Origin: Bacteroidetes bacterium GWA2_40_15 | Lineage (GTDB): Bacteria; Bacteroidota; Bacteroidia; Bacteroidales; VadinHA17 | Length of the DNA: 37,764 nt | Assembly: GCA_001768195.1 (NCBI GenBank) | Contig: MENI01000087.1 | Span: forward strand, 759 to 38,522 | Direction: 5' to 3' | Shown here: piece after piece, positions 1-7,635 of the stretch | Layout of the letters: the number at the start of each line of letters is the position of its first letter | Numbering within the stretch: the stretch's first letter is position 1 | Notes under the pieces: generated by a model | What the model saw: the letters and a program-made list of their open reading frames with translations, nothing else | What the model was told of the DNA's origin: nothing | The model's database searches: none | Position numbers and translations under genes: made by a program

Positions 1-1046
1 ATAAACTCCTTTTATTAATAAAACGGGCAATGGACCATCAACGGCTAACAGTTGAAATATCGGACCTTAAACGAAAGCTGACAGAACAGAAATCGTTCGA
101 ATCGATTATTGGTACGAATGAAAAAATGAAAAAGGTAATTGAACAAGCCAAATGTGTAGCCGATACAGATACTACTGTACTTATTCAAGGGGAAAGCGGC
201 GTGGGGAAAGAAATAATTGCAAACGCCATACATCAGACAAGCCGGCGAAAAGACGGTCCATTTATTACTGTTAACTGTGGAGCGATTCCATTTAGTCTTA
301 TTGAGAGCGAATTGTTCGGACATGAAAAGGGGGCTTTCACGGATGCTAAAGAAACAAAGCCTGGAAAATTTGAACAGGCAGATGGAGGTACTTTGTTTCT
401 CGACGAACTGGGAGAATTGCCTCTCGATGCACAGGTAAAATTATTACGGGTTCTGGAGGATAAAAAAATTACAAAAGTAGGAGGAATAAAACCAATTCCG
501 GTAAATGTTAGGATTCTGTCGGCAACAAATAATAACCTGGAGGAGAGGGTTCAAAAGGGTAGTTTTCGTCTGGATCTTTATTATCGCTTAAATATCTTTC
601 CGATTCAAATACCTCCTTTGCGCGATAGAAAGGATGATATACCTCTTTTTATTGAGTATTTCATAAATGTGTTCAACTGTGAATTAGGTCTTCATATTAA
701 AAACATGAGCAAAGAGGCTGTTGACCGGTTGCTGAACTACAATTGGCCCGGAAATATAAGGGATTTACAGAATGCTATACAAAGCGCAATGATCCTTTGC
801 AGGGAGGGAACAATTACTCGTGAACATTTACCGATGAGAATTAAAGGTTATCCTGTTATAGACGGTACCAAACAAGTATTTAATTCCGGCTTGGATGAAA
901 GCCTGAAGTCGATTAATTCGAAACTGGAAAAGGAACTTATTATCGAAGCTCTGAATAAGTGTAATTATAATCGCACAGAGACTGCTAATTTATTGAAAAT
1001 AAGCAGAAAAACTTTATTTAATAAAATGAAACAGTATAATTTATGA
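1..1046 (+). CDS. NtrC-family sigma-54-dependent response regulator, 5' end outside window
   Basis: This is an activator of sigma-54 RNA polymerase. Numbering from the first ATG at 30, the AAA+ domain spans about residues 25-265. It has Walker A GESGVGKE (54-61), the sigma-54 contact loop GAFTDA (101-106, instead of the usual GAFTGA), Walker [12 protein letters not shown] (119-129) and the WPGNIRDLQ region (239-247). A Fis-type helix-turn-helix closes the protein at about 298-338. The ATG at 30 is probably not the true start: codons 3-29 are open and read KLLLIIKRA, which looks like the end of a receiver domain and its linker (compare the common LLxxIKRAL pattern). The gene is therefore probably a two-component response regulator whose phospho-acceptor domain, and perhaps a sensor kinase gene, lie to the left. 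The family is certain; the receiver domain is inferred from a few residues. Confidence 0.92.
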   Translation, partial: KLLLLIKRAMDHQRLTVEISDLKRKLTEQKSFESIIGTNEKMKKVIEQAKCVADTDTTVLIQGESGVGKEIIANAIHQTSRRKDGPFITVNCGAIPFSLIESELFGHEKGAFTDAKETKPGKFEQADGGTLFLDELGELPLDAQVKLLRVLEDKKITKVGGIKPIPVNVRILSATNNNLEERVQKGSFRLDLYYRLNIFPIQIPPLRDRKDDIPLFIEYFINVFNCELGLHIKNMSKEAVDRLLNYNWPGNIRDLQNAIQSAMILCREGTITREHLPMRIKGYPVIDGTKQVFNSGLDESLKSINSKLEKELIIEALNKCNYNRTETANLLKISRKTLFNKMKQYNL

Positions 1047-1443
1047 CAGCTTTCATGTAAGCCGGTTATTAAACTCACCCTTCCCTGGCTTCCTGCACGG
1101 ACCTCAGTTTCGAATTTGAATATGCTGGAAATCAGGTTTTGAAAAGGGGATAAATATAAATCATTCTAAAATATTCCGATCAAAAAAGTAGCAGTTAAGG
1201 TTCAGTTCAGCTTAATATCATTTTTTGTTTTAATTTATTGATATTCTGTGCAATAAATGGCATGAAAATTGATTACCTAAAATCGATTGTTAATAAAATA
1301 CCAATTGTGTTAATATTTATGGTAGTCGAATGATACAATGTATTTATAGTTTATTTATTTTCGTTCCAATTATATATAAAAGAGTTATTAATTTAAAAAC
1401 AATTAAAATTAAAAGACAAAGGTGAAATTGCTCATCTGCAATC
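1047..1443. other. 397-bp A+T-rich intergenic region
   Basis: No gene is recognised on either strand. The stretch contains an imperfect sigma-54-like site at 1258-1273 and a purine-rich AAAGGTG at about 1420-1426, roughly 18 bases before the kamA ATG. I found no exact TTTG-N19-21-TAnnTTTG promoter on the plus strand. Length and composition suggest a regulatory spacer in front of the kamA gene run. Confidence 0.6.
1258..1273 (+). promoter_or_regulatory. Possible sigma-54 (-24/-12) promoter
   Basis: The sequence TGGCATG-AAAA-TTGAT compares with the consensus TGGCAYG-N4-TTGCW. The -24 element and the spacing fit, but the nearly invariant GC of the -12 element reads GA, so this is an imperfect match. 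It lies about 170 bases before the kamA ATG and about 210 bases after a gene for a sigma-54 activator. That position makes control of the kamA run by the neighbouring regulator plausible but not shown. Confidence 0.3.
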
Positions 1444-2685
1444 ATGAACGCTAACAATAATGAGGCTACGACCCTCCGTGGAGAGAGTCGCCTCGTGGGT
1501 TGCTCTTCTGATGAAGAGCCTGGCGCGAAGACCACGATTTTTTCGCAAAACGAAATCCCAAACAAGTTAGTTAGCAACCGAAGTTCGGACTTCTTTCACC
1601 GCTACTTCCCCCTAACAACTATCGATTCCTGGAATGATTGGAAATGGCAGCTCAGAAATGCTTTCACCAGCATTGATGATCTAAAGAAAATTATGAAACT
1701 ATCCGACAAGGAAGTTATGGCCATTAATAATCTTAAAGGCCGTTTACCGCTACGGATAACTCCTTATTTCGCATCTCTGATCTACAATTCTAAATTTTCA
1801 GATCCATTGCGGCGTAATGTCATTCCTGTTGTTGAAGAGTTATTGCAACATTCAACAGAGCAATCCGATCCGCTTCATGAGAAATCATTTTCACCCGTAA
1901 AAGGAATTGTACATCGTTATCCCGACAGAGTATTGTTTACAGTAACTCAGGTCTGCTCTAATTACTGCAGGTATTGTACACGATCTCACTCAGTAGGTAA
2001 GCTCGATAAACTGGGAAAACAGGATTTCGAAAAAGCGTTCAGTTATATTGCATCACATAAGGAGGTGCGGGATGTGCTTATCAGCGGAGGTGATCCGCTG
2101 ACAGTAAGCGATGAACTGCTCGACTACATCCTTTCAAATATCCGAAAGATTGAGCATGTTGAAATTATCAGGATCGGAACAAGGATCCCTGTGGTTCTTC
2201 CCCAAAGGATCACCGATAATCTGATATCAATCCTGAGAAAATATCATCCTCTCTTCATTAGTCTTCACTTCTCACATCCGGGTGAAATTACAGATGAATG
2301 TGCAAAAGCATGTATCAAGCTCGCCGATGGCGGTTTTCCTCTCGGAAGCCAGACAGTTCTGCTTAAAGGCATCAATGATAATGTACCTGTCATGAAGGAA
2401 CTTATGCACAGATTACTGAAGATAAGAGTAAGACCTTATTACCTGTATCAGTGTGACCTGATTCCGGGATCAGGACATTTCAGAACAACTGTCAGGAAAG
2501 GTCTTGAAATAATAAAAGGACTGAGAGGCTTTACAAGTGGTTATGCCATTCCAACATTTGTCGTTGACGCTCCTGGAGGCGGAGGTAAAATTCCTTTGCT
2601 TCCGAATTATGTTGTAGAACATAATGACGAAAAAATTGTGATGCGTAATTACAAGGGGGTGTTGTGCGAGTATCCTGAAAAATAA
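1444..2685 (+). CDS. kamA: Lysine 2,3-aminomutase (KamA-type radical SAM/PLP enzyme)
   Basis: The enzyme should convert L-lysine to L-beta-lysine using SAM, a [4Fe-4S] cluster and PLP. Visible features are the cluster motif CSNYCRYC (C171, C175, C178), R180 directly after it, D338 in YYLYQCDL, D375 in VVDAPGGGGK and the PLP lysine K382. These align with C125/C129/C132, R134, D293, D330 and K337 of the Clostridium subterminale enzyme at a constant offset of 45-46. Glutamate 2,3-aminomutases change the two aspartates, so lysine is the better prediction. The protein stops at 413 residues and lacks the C-terminal CxCxxC zinc region of the clostridial enzyme. Residues 1-50 match nothing I know and coincide with the structured G+C-rich DNA. 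ATG 1444 or GTG 1495 are the possible starts, since no other ATG, GTG or TTG precedes the conserved WNDWKWQLRN. Confidence 0.88.
   Translation: MNANNNEATTLRGESRLVGCSSDEEPGAKTTIFSQNEIPNKLVSNRSSDFFHRYFPLTTIDSWNDWKWQLRNAFTSIDDLKKIMKLSDKEVMAINNLKGRLPLRITPYFASLIYNSKFSDPLRRNVIPVVEELLQHSTEQSDPLHEKSFSPVKGIVHRYPDRVLFTVTQVCSNYCRYCTRSHSVGKLDKLGKQDFEKAFSYIASHKEVRDVLISGGDPLTVSDELLDYILSNIRKIEHVEIIRIGTRIPVVLPQRITDNLISILRKYHPLFISLHFSHPGEITDECAKACIKLADGGFPLGSQTVLLKGINDNVPVMKELMHRLLKIRVRPYYLYQCDLIPGSGHFRTTVRKGLEIIKGLRGFTSGYAIPTFVVDAPGGGGKIPLLPNYVVEHNDEKIVMRNYKGVLCEYPEK
1462..1543 (+). other. G+C-rich, self-complementary segment at the kamA 5' end
   Basis: By my count about 62% of bases 1462-1537 are G or C, against a very A+T-rich upstream spacer. 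Three stems can be drawn. Stem one pairs GAGGC (1462-1466) with GCCTC (1490-1494), with inner pairs around loop CGTG. Stem two pairs GCTCTTC (1502-1508) with GAAGAGC (1513-1519), loop TGAT. An enclosing stem pairs TCGTGG (1493-1498) with CCACGA (1532-1537), sharing bases 1493-1494 with stem one, and is followed at once by TTTTTT (1538-1543) as in an intrinsic terminator. The segment is open in the kamA frame. It could be a coding palindromic insertion or a structured mRNA leader. Confidence 0.4.
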
Positions 2686-2695
2686 TACCTGAGGA

Positions 2696-3667
2696 ATGAA
2701 AATCGGGTTGACCTATGATTTACGGTCATGGTATCTTGACCGGGGGTATTCTATGGATGAAACTGTCGAATTTGATAAGCAGGAAACTGTTGATGCGCTT
2801 TCGGATTCTCTGAAATTTATGGGACATGAGACTGAATTGATAGGAAATGCATTTCAGCTTATAGAGGCGTTGGCAGAAGGCAGGAAGTGGGATATGGTTT
2901 TCAATATTGCAGAAGGATTATTTGGCGACGGGAGGGAATCTGTTGTCCCGGCAATCCTAGATCAGTACAGGATACCTTATGTATTCAGCGGTCCGGTCAT
3001 TATGGGACTTTCTCTGAATAAACATCTTGCCAAACTTGTTGTAGCAGCAGCAGGTGTTCCTGTCAGTCCCGGATTCCTGGTAACGGATAAAAGAGACTTA
3101 GAGAACCTTAAACTTGAATATCCCCTTTTTGTCAAACCGGTATCCGAAGGAACCGGTAAAGGAATTACTGACAAAAGCCTGGTTAATTCCTTTTCAGAAC
3201 TTAAACCAATGGTAGAATGGATACTCAGGGAATTTAACCAGCCTGCACTTGTAGAAGAGTATCTTCCGGGAAGAGAATTTACTATTGGTATTGTAGGACA
3301 TGGAGATCAGACAGTTGCAATTGGAGGTATGGAAGTAATTACTACAGATAATCTCCCCTATTCTGTCCATGTAAAAGAGAATTACCATGATTATTGCAGG
3401 TACATTCCTCTTTCGGAAGATATAGAAGAAGAATGTAAAGCTGTGGCAGTCAAAGCATGGAGAGCGCTGAATGCTGTTGATGGTGGCAGGGTCGATGTTA
3501 AGGCAGACAGAAACGGCAGAATATGTTTCATTGAAGCCAATCCGCTTGCCGGACTGAATCCCGTTCATTCCGACCTGCCAATTCTGGCCAGGATGTACAA
3601 TATTGATTATCAGAAATTACTGGAGATGATTATGTCTTCGGCAATAAAAAGAATAAAGGGGAATTAA
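2696..3667 (+). CDS. ATP-grasp ligase, D-Ala-D-Ala ligase-like (first of two)
   Basis: At 323 residues this has the length of a D-Ala-D-Ala ligase. ATP-grasp features are FNIAEGLFGDGRESVVPA (about 85-102), the nucleotide-binding strand PLFVKPVSEGTGKGI (about 143-157), VEEYLPGREFTIGI (about 180-193) and the metal site FIEANPLAGLNP (about 280-291). Such enzymes form amide bonds through acyl-phosphate intermediates. The gene starts 10 bases after the kamA stop, with GAGG just before the ATG, so the two are probably co-transcribed. No ddl, mur or fts genes are nearby, which argues against a peptidoglycan role. I infer that the substrate is beta-lysine or a derivative; the order of coupling and the partner cannot be read from the sequence. 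Confidence 0.82.
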   Translation: MKIGLTYDLRSWYLDRGYSMDETVEFDKQETVDALSDSLKFMGHETELIGNAFQLIEALAEGRKWDMVFNIAEGLFGDGRESVVPAILDQYRIPYVFSGPVIMGLSLNKHLAKLVVAAAGVPVSPGFLVTDKRDLENLKLEYPLFVKPVSEGTGKGITDKSLVNSFSELKPMVEWILREFNQPALVEEYLPGREFTIGIVGHGDQTVAIGGMEVITTDNLPYSVHVKENYHDYCRYIPLSEDIEEECKAVAVKAWRALNAVDGGRVDVKADRNGRICFIEANPLAGLNPVHSDLPILARMYNIDYQKLLEMIMSSAIKRIKGN

Positions 3668-3697
3668 ACCGGAGTATTTCAACCGATTTTAAATTTT

Positions 3698-4663
3698 ATG
3701 AGTAGATGTTGTATTATTTATAATGAACCTTTGCCCGGAGCTCTCGAAGATGAGCTTGATGTAATTGATCAGGTGGATCATGTCGAAAAAGGTTTACGGG
3801 AACTTGGCATTGATGCATACCGTAAGGGAATAACAGATAAGTTCATGGACGAAGTGAATGCCCTTGTTCTGGAAAAACCTGATTTCGTTTACAATCTTGT
3901 TGAGTCGATAAACAATAAGGGGGAACTGAACTATTTTGTGCCTGCCCTGCTGAATCTTAATTCGATTCCATATACGGGCAATTCGCATGAAGCAATATTT
4001 ATGACAACCAGTAAGGTTCTGTCAGGCAGGATGATGAAAATGGCAGGTATACCAAATCCGGAATGCTATCTTCCTTCGCAGATGAATCTTCTCAAACCTG
4101 GTAAGAAGTACATACTGAAACCAATATGGGAAGATGGATCACTCGGAATCACTGCCGATTCTGTTTTTGTTTGTAAACCAGGGTATGAAGAAAAGTTGAA
4201 AGGATTAAGTGACTCTCACTGGTTCATTGAGGAGTTTATTGATGGCCGCGAATTCAACATGAGTGTGTTTTCGGGCAGCAACGGACCGGAAGTATTGCCT
4301 GTGGCAGAGATTGTATTTGTCGGATATGATGAAACAAGACCTAAAATCATTGATTACAAGGCCAAGTGGGAAATGGATACTTTTGAATATGATAATACTG
4401 TACGGGACTTTCCGGGAGAAAAGCTTGACAGTGATATCATGAATAAGCTAAGAAAGGTTACACTTGATTGCTGGCATCTATTCGGACTCAAGGGTTATGC
4501 CCGGGTTGATGCCCGGGTTGACGGAAACAATAACGTTTTTGTCATTGAAATAAACGCCAATCCATGCATTCAGCCAAATGGCGGATTTATGGCTGCAACC
4601 CGCACCGGTGGTTATAATTTTCCGGAAGTGTTGCAGAGAATCATTGACGATTTAAACAAATAG
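3698..4663 (+). CDS. ATP-grasp ligase, D-Ala-D-Ala ligase-like (second of two)
   Basis: The 321 residues have the same overall plan as the preceding gene but are clearly diverged, so this is not a recent duplicate. Seen are DFVYNLVESINNKGELNY (about 62-79), KYILKPIWEDGSLGI (about 136-150), FIEEFIDGREFNMSVF (about 176-191) and the metal-binding FVIEINANPCIQPNGG (about 282-297). The C-terminal NPCIQPNGG differs from NPLAGLNP in the first enzyme, which suggests different acceptor or donor substrates. The gene lies 30 bases after the first ligase and 4 bases before the acetyltransferase gene. Two unlike ligases in a row suggest a product with two new amide bonds, or a ligase plus a modifying enzyme. 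The family is confident and the substrate unknown. Confidence 0.82.
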   Translation: MSRCCIIYNEPLPGALEDELDVIDQVDHVEKGLRELGIDAYRKGITDKFMDEVNALVLEKPDFVYNLVESINNKGELNYFVPALLNLNSIPYTGNSHEAIFMTTSKVLSGRMMKMAGIPNPECYLPSQMNLLKPGKKYILKPIWEDGSLGITADSVFVCKPGYEEKLKGLSDSHWFIEEFIDGREFNMSVFSGSNGPEVLPVAEIVFVGYDETRPKIIDYKAKWEMDTFEYDNTVRDFPGEKLDSDIMNKLRKVTLDCWHLFGLKGYARVDARVDGNNNVFVIEINANPCIQPNGGFMAATRTGGYNFPEVLQRIIDDLNK

Positions 4664-4667
4664 ATCA

Positions 4668-5147
4668 ATGCAGACAATATTAAAAGGTATCATTGCCGAA
4701 GACCGAAATGCGATTGAGGAGATACTCAGATCAACAGATTTTTTTTATGAATTTGAGATACAGACCGCCCTTGAACTTGCCGATGCTACAATTTCAATGG
4801 GAGAAGAAAAAAGCGGCTACCGGTGGATGAAGATTATCGACGATGATGGATTGATTGCTTTTGCCAATTATGGCAAGAATGACTTTTCAACTCACTCCTG
4901 GGAGCTATACTGGATAGCTGTTCATCAGAATTCACGCAATAAAAAACTTGGTTCTGTAATATTGAAGGTTATTGAAGAAGATATACGGAAAGCCGGAGGG
5001 AAAATACTTTGGATAGAAACATCAGGACGGCCTCATTATGCTTCAACAGAGGCTTTTTATAAAAGGAACGGATATGATCTTCATGCAAGCCTTAAGGATT
5101 TCTATGCAGACGGCGATCCTAAGCAGATATACTCAAAGGTTTTATAG
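4668..5147 (+). CDS. GNAT-family N-acetyltransferase of the kamA cluster
   Basis: The 159 residues form a single GNAT domain. The acetyl-CoA-binding region is at about 83-108 (WIAVHQNSRNKKLGSVIL followed by a helix), and the C-terminal part has ASTEAFYKRNGYDL (about 125-138), typical of GNAT beta-strand 5 and its helix. The start codon follows the stop of the second ligase by 4 bases, so coupling is likely. In archaea and some bacteria a KamA (AblA) is paired with an acetyltransferase (AblB) that makes N-epsilon-acetyl-beta-lysine, a compatible solute. This protein is shorter than AblB as I remember it, and here two ligases intervene, so it may instead cap a beta-lysine amide. The GNAT fold is confident; the substrate is inference. 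Confidence 0.82.
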   Translation: MQTILKGIIAEDRNAIEEILRSTDFFYEFEIQTALELADATISMGEEKSGYRWMKIIDDDGLIAFANYGKNDFSTHSWELYWIAVHQNSRNKKLGSVILKVIEEDIRKAGGKILWIETSGRPHYASTEAFYKRNGYDLHASLKDFYADGDPKQIYSKVL

Positions 5148-5155
5148 GATTTTGC

Positions 5156-5163
5156 TATATTTG
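5156..5163 (+). promoter_or_regulatory. -7 box (TATATTTG) before the DUF486 gene
   Basis: TATATTTG is an exact match to the Bacteroidetes -7 element TAnnTTTG. No TTTG lies 19-21 bases upstream, so the -33 element is missing or degenerate. It would start transcription near 5168, about 19 bases before the DUF486 ATG, giving that gene and ung a promoter in addition to read-through from the kamA run. Confidence 0.4.
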
Positions 5164-5186
5164 CCGGCCTTAAATCAGGAATATTT

Positions 5187-5555
5187 ATGAAAGGTCTGAA
5201 TACCATACTCCTGCTTATTATGTCAAATGCATTTATGACTATGGCCTGGTATGGGCATCTCAAGATGAAGTCGATGAGCAGGTTCGAGAATATGAGTCTG
5301 CTGGCCGTAATACTGTTTAGCTGGGGTATAGCATTTTTTGAATACCTGTTGCAGGTACCCGCAAACAGAATTGGCTACTCCGGAACCGGAGGTCCATATT
5401 CTCTTATTGAACTGAAAGTAATCCAGGAAGTTATATCAATAAGTGTGTTTACATTGTTCACTCTTGTGGTTTTCAAAAATGAACATTTTAGGATAAATCA
5501 TCTTATAGGTTTTGTATTTCTGGTACTTGCAGTCTATTTCATCTTTAAGAAATAA
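5187..5555 (+). CDS. DMT-superfamily small membrane protein, DUF486
   Basis: This 122-residue protein has four hydrophobic segments at about 3-20, 37-53, 84-101 and 103-120, and matches the DUF486 (COG3169) family in length. Recognisable family stretches are AWYGHLKM near residue 20, SWGIAFFEYLLQVPANRIGY (about 45-64) and LIELKVIQEVISI (about 73-85). The family belongs to the drug/metabolite transporter superfamily, but no substrate is established that I know of. It sits 39 bases after the GNAT gene and 11 bases before ung. Export of the product of the kamA cluster is conceivable on position alone, and I would not assert it. Confidence 0.8.
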   Translation: MKGLNTILLLIMSNAFMTMAWYGHLKMKSMSRFENMSLLAVILFSWGIAFFEYLLQVPANRIGYSGTGGPYSLIELKVIQEVISISVFTLFTLVVFKNEHFRINHLIGFVFLVLAVYFIFKK

Positions 5556-5566
5556 CTCACTCAAGG

Positions 5567-6232
5567 ATGAATGTAACTATTGAATCATCATGGAAGTCTG
5601 TACTTAAGGATGAATTCGAAAAAGAGTATTTCGTTAAGCTTACAGGTTTCATTAGGGAAGAATACAGGACAACTACTGTATATCCGCCTGCAGGGTTGAT
5701 ATTCAATGCCTTCAACCTGTGCCCGTTCTCCAGCGTAAAAACTGTTATTATCGGACAGGATCCTTATCATGGCCCGGGACAGGCTCACGGATTATGTTTT
5801 TCGGTAAGGGATGGCATCGATTTTCCTCCAAGCCTTATTAATATTTTCAAAGAGATTGAACAGGATATCGGAATTACCTCTCCTGCATCAGGTGATCTTG
5901 AAAGATGGGCGCGACAGGGTGTTTTGTTGCTGAATGCAACACTTACAGTAAGAGCACATCTGGCTGGCTCACATCAGAAAAAAGGATGGGAGCATTTTAC
6001 CGATGCAGTCATATCACGGATAAATAGCGAGAAAGAAAATATAGTATTTCTTCTGTGGGGTGCGTATGCACAGAAGAAAGGAGAAGCTATTGACAGGAAC
6101 AGGCATCTTGTACTGGAATCAGTCCATCCCTCACCTCTTTCGGCATACCGGGGATTCTTCGGTAACGGTCATTTCAGCAAATGCAACAAATACCTTACCG
6201 AAAAAGGTATCCAACCAATCGACTGGAAATGA
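5567..6232 (+). CDS. ung: Uracil-DNA glycosylase, family 1
   Basis: The enzyme removes uracil from DNA as the first step of base-excision repair. All family 1 motifs are present. The water-activating loop is GQDPYHGPGQAHGLCFSV (63-80), with catalytic D65. LLLNATLTV is at 120-128 and GSHQKKGW at 134-141. The minor-groove/leucine intercalation loop is VHPSPLSAYRGFFG (186-199), with H187. The length of 221 residues is normal. The start ATG follows an AAGG and lies 11 bases after the DUF486 stop, so ung probably shares its transcript. It converges on the PLP-enzyme gene with only 7 bases between the stop codons. Confidence 0.97.
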   Translation: MNVTIESSWKSVLKDEFEKEYFVKLTGFIREEYRTTTVYPPAGLIFNAFNLCPFSSVKTVIIGQDPYHGPGQAHGLCFSVRDGIDFPPSLINIFKEIEQDIGITSPASGDLERWARQGVLLLNATLTVRAHLAGSHQKKGWEHFTDAVISRINSEKENIVFLLWGAYAQKKGEAIDRNRHLVLESVHPSPLSAYRGFFGNGHFSKCNKYLTEKGIQPIDWK

Positions 6233-6239
6233 TTTTGTT

Positions 6240-7412
6240 TCAGAGCTGTTCAAGAGCTTCTGATATTGTTTTCTCAATAGCTGTATAATCTTCAAATCCG
6301 ACTGATAATCTTATCATTCCGGGTTCCGGGTACTTAGCGCCCCATACAGCCTCAACAGGCATAAGTATGGTATGCGGGTCTCCAAGTGTCGGAATAAGTC
6401 TGATTATCTCTGAAACATTTGCAATAAATTTATCACGCTTTTCTCTTTTCTCTGCATTATCAGATCCCTTCAGGTCAAATGTTATCATCGCTCCAAAGCC
6501 ACGGTTTCCAAATATTTTCTTAGCAACAGAATGAGTTGCATGTCCTGACAATCCGGGAAACCATACATTCTCTATTGCTGCAGAATCATTAAGAAATTTT
6601 GCCAGTATTGCCGCATTCTCACACTGCCGGCTGAATCTCAGATTGAAAGTCTGTATCTGAGTCTGAAGCCTGTAAGCATCATCAGGAGATATCATATGAC
6701 CGGTAAATTTCCTGTATTCAATAGCCGATCGCATAAGCAAATCGTCGTTGCCGCAAATCACGCCTGCCGTAATATTACCATGACCTGAAAGATATTTGGT
6801 TACGCTGTGGATTACCATGTCAATCCCATCCTCAAGTGGTTTATATAGCAATGGCGTAGCAAATGTATTGTCAATGATAACTCTGCAGCCGTGTTTTCCT
6901 GCTATCGCAGCAATGGCAGGAACATCTGCTACAATCAGCATAGGATTTGAGATTGATTCAATGTAAACAAACTCAGGTTTCAATGATGCAAGAACTCTTT
7001 CCAGTTCAGTAAGATCGTAAGTTCCCCCTGATGGTGTAAAATATTGGATCTCAATTCCTCTTCTCTTTTTCAGAACAGATTCAATGAATGATATGGATCC
7101 TCCGTAAATTTCAGAGAAAAAGAGCCAGGGTTTTGTTTTTTTACCCAGCTGGAAAACAGATACAGCTGTATCAATTGCTGACATTCCGGATTGAGTCAGC
7201 AATGCCCACCTGCATCCCTCGAGTTTCATAATTTCCTCTTCAGCAGAGACAACTGTAGGATTACGATACCGGGAATATATATAATTCTCCGGTTCCCTCT
7301 CATGTTCTGTTTCTTTCCTGAAAGTTTCTGCAGTCAGGTCTGCATTGTACAGCTCAAATCCTGAATCCCTGTAAACAGGAATTCTTGAACTGTTAATCAC
7401 TTTCTTTTTCAT
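6240..7412 (-). CDS. Cys/Met-metabolism PLP-dependent (trans-sulfuration) enzyme
   Basis: This is a 390-residue fold-type I PLP enzyme of the cystathionine gamma-synthase/lyase family. Seen are the YSRYRNPT phosphate-binding motif (46-53), the cofactor-stacking tyrosine in EIYGGSISF (Y103), DNTFATP (181-187) with the aspartate that contacts the pyridine nitrogen, and SVTKYLSGHG (203-212) with K206 as the Schiff-base lysine. The position of the cysteine typical of methionine gamma-lyases (YGC) is YGG here, so a cystathionine synthase/lyase or O-acyl-homoserine sulfhydrylase is more likely than a classical methionine gamma-lyase. The ATG overlaps the last 20 bases of the decayed dmsC remnant. 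Expression may therefore depend on the promoter of the former dms operon. Confidence 0.9.
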   Translation of the reverse strand: MKKKVINSSRIPVYRDSGFELYNADLTAETFRKETEHEREPENYIYSRYRNPTVVSAEEEIMKLEGCRWALLTQSGMSAIDTAVSVFQLGKKTKPWLFFSEIYGGSISFIESVLKKRRGIEIQYFTPSGGTYDLTELERVLASLKPEFVYIESISNPMLIVADVPAIAAIAGKHGCRVIIDNTFATPLLYKPLEDGIDMVIHSVTKYLSGHGNITAGVICGNDDLLMRSAIEYRKFTGHMISPDDAYRLQTQIQTFNLRFSRQCENAAILAKFLNDSAAIENVWFPGLSGHATHSVAKKIFGNRGFGAMITFDLKGSDNAEKREKRDKFIANVSEIIRLIPTLGDPHTILMPVEAVWGAKYPEPGMIRLSVGFEDYTAIEKTISEALEQL

Positions 7413-7635
7413 TCCTTATGGCGGATATATGATTATTCATTAAAAGAATTAACCCCGGTGGTTCAAAGTCAAAGTAAAACAAAATATGATCGATGAGTTC
7501 ACCGGCAATAAATATAGCCAATACTACAGGTTCGGGATATGATATTCCTGAAATAAAACTGGCTCCGGCGACTATTAAAAAAGCGATTCTCATGAATCTC
7601 AGAGATGAAATGTTTCTGGTTTTCAAATTACGCAC
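7393..7635 (-). pseudogene. C-terminal remnant of a DmsC/NrfD-type membrane anchor
   Basis: An 80-codon frame begins at a GTG that overlaps the stop of the ferredoxin remnant. It contains RFMRIAFLIVAGASF, then VVLAIFIAGELIDHILFYFD. The second part resembles the last transmembrane helix of DMSO-reductase anchor subunits, where a GEL..R.LFY pattern is usual. DmsC-type anchors are about 280 residues with eight or so helices, so roughly three quarters of the protein is missing. I interpret this as the tail of a third dms gene. The assignment rests on the helix pattern and the position after the DmsB-like remnant, and is weaker than for the other two pieces. Confidence 0.6.

Noticed and set aside
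1462-1543. Known lysine riboswitch upstream of kamA
   Set aside because: The segment lacks the conserved L-box cores I know, is too short, and overlaps a continuous coding frame. I keep it as an unclassified structured segment.
1344-1577. 77-codon minus-strand frame over the kamA 5' end
   Set aside because: It has no start context or homology, and its openness follows from the G+C-rich structured segment and the A+T-rich spacer.
6240-7412. Methionine gamma-lyase as the specific call for the PLP enzyme
   Set aside because: The active-site tyrosine is followed by GG (YGGSISF), where classical methionine gamma-lyases have GC, so only the broader family is supported.
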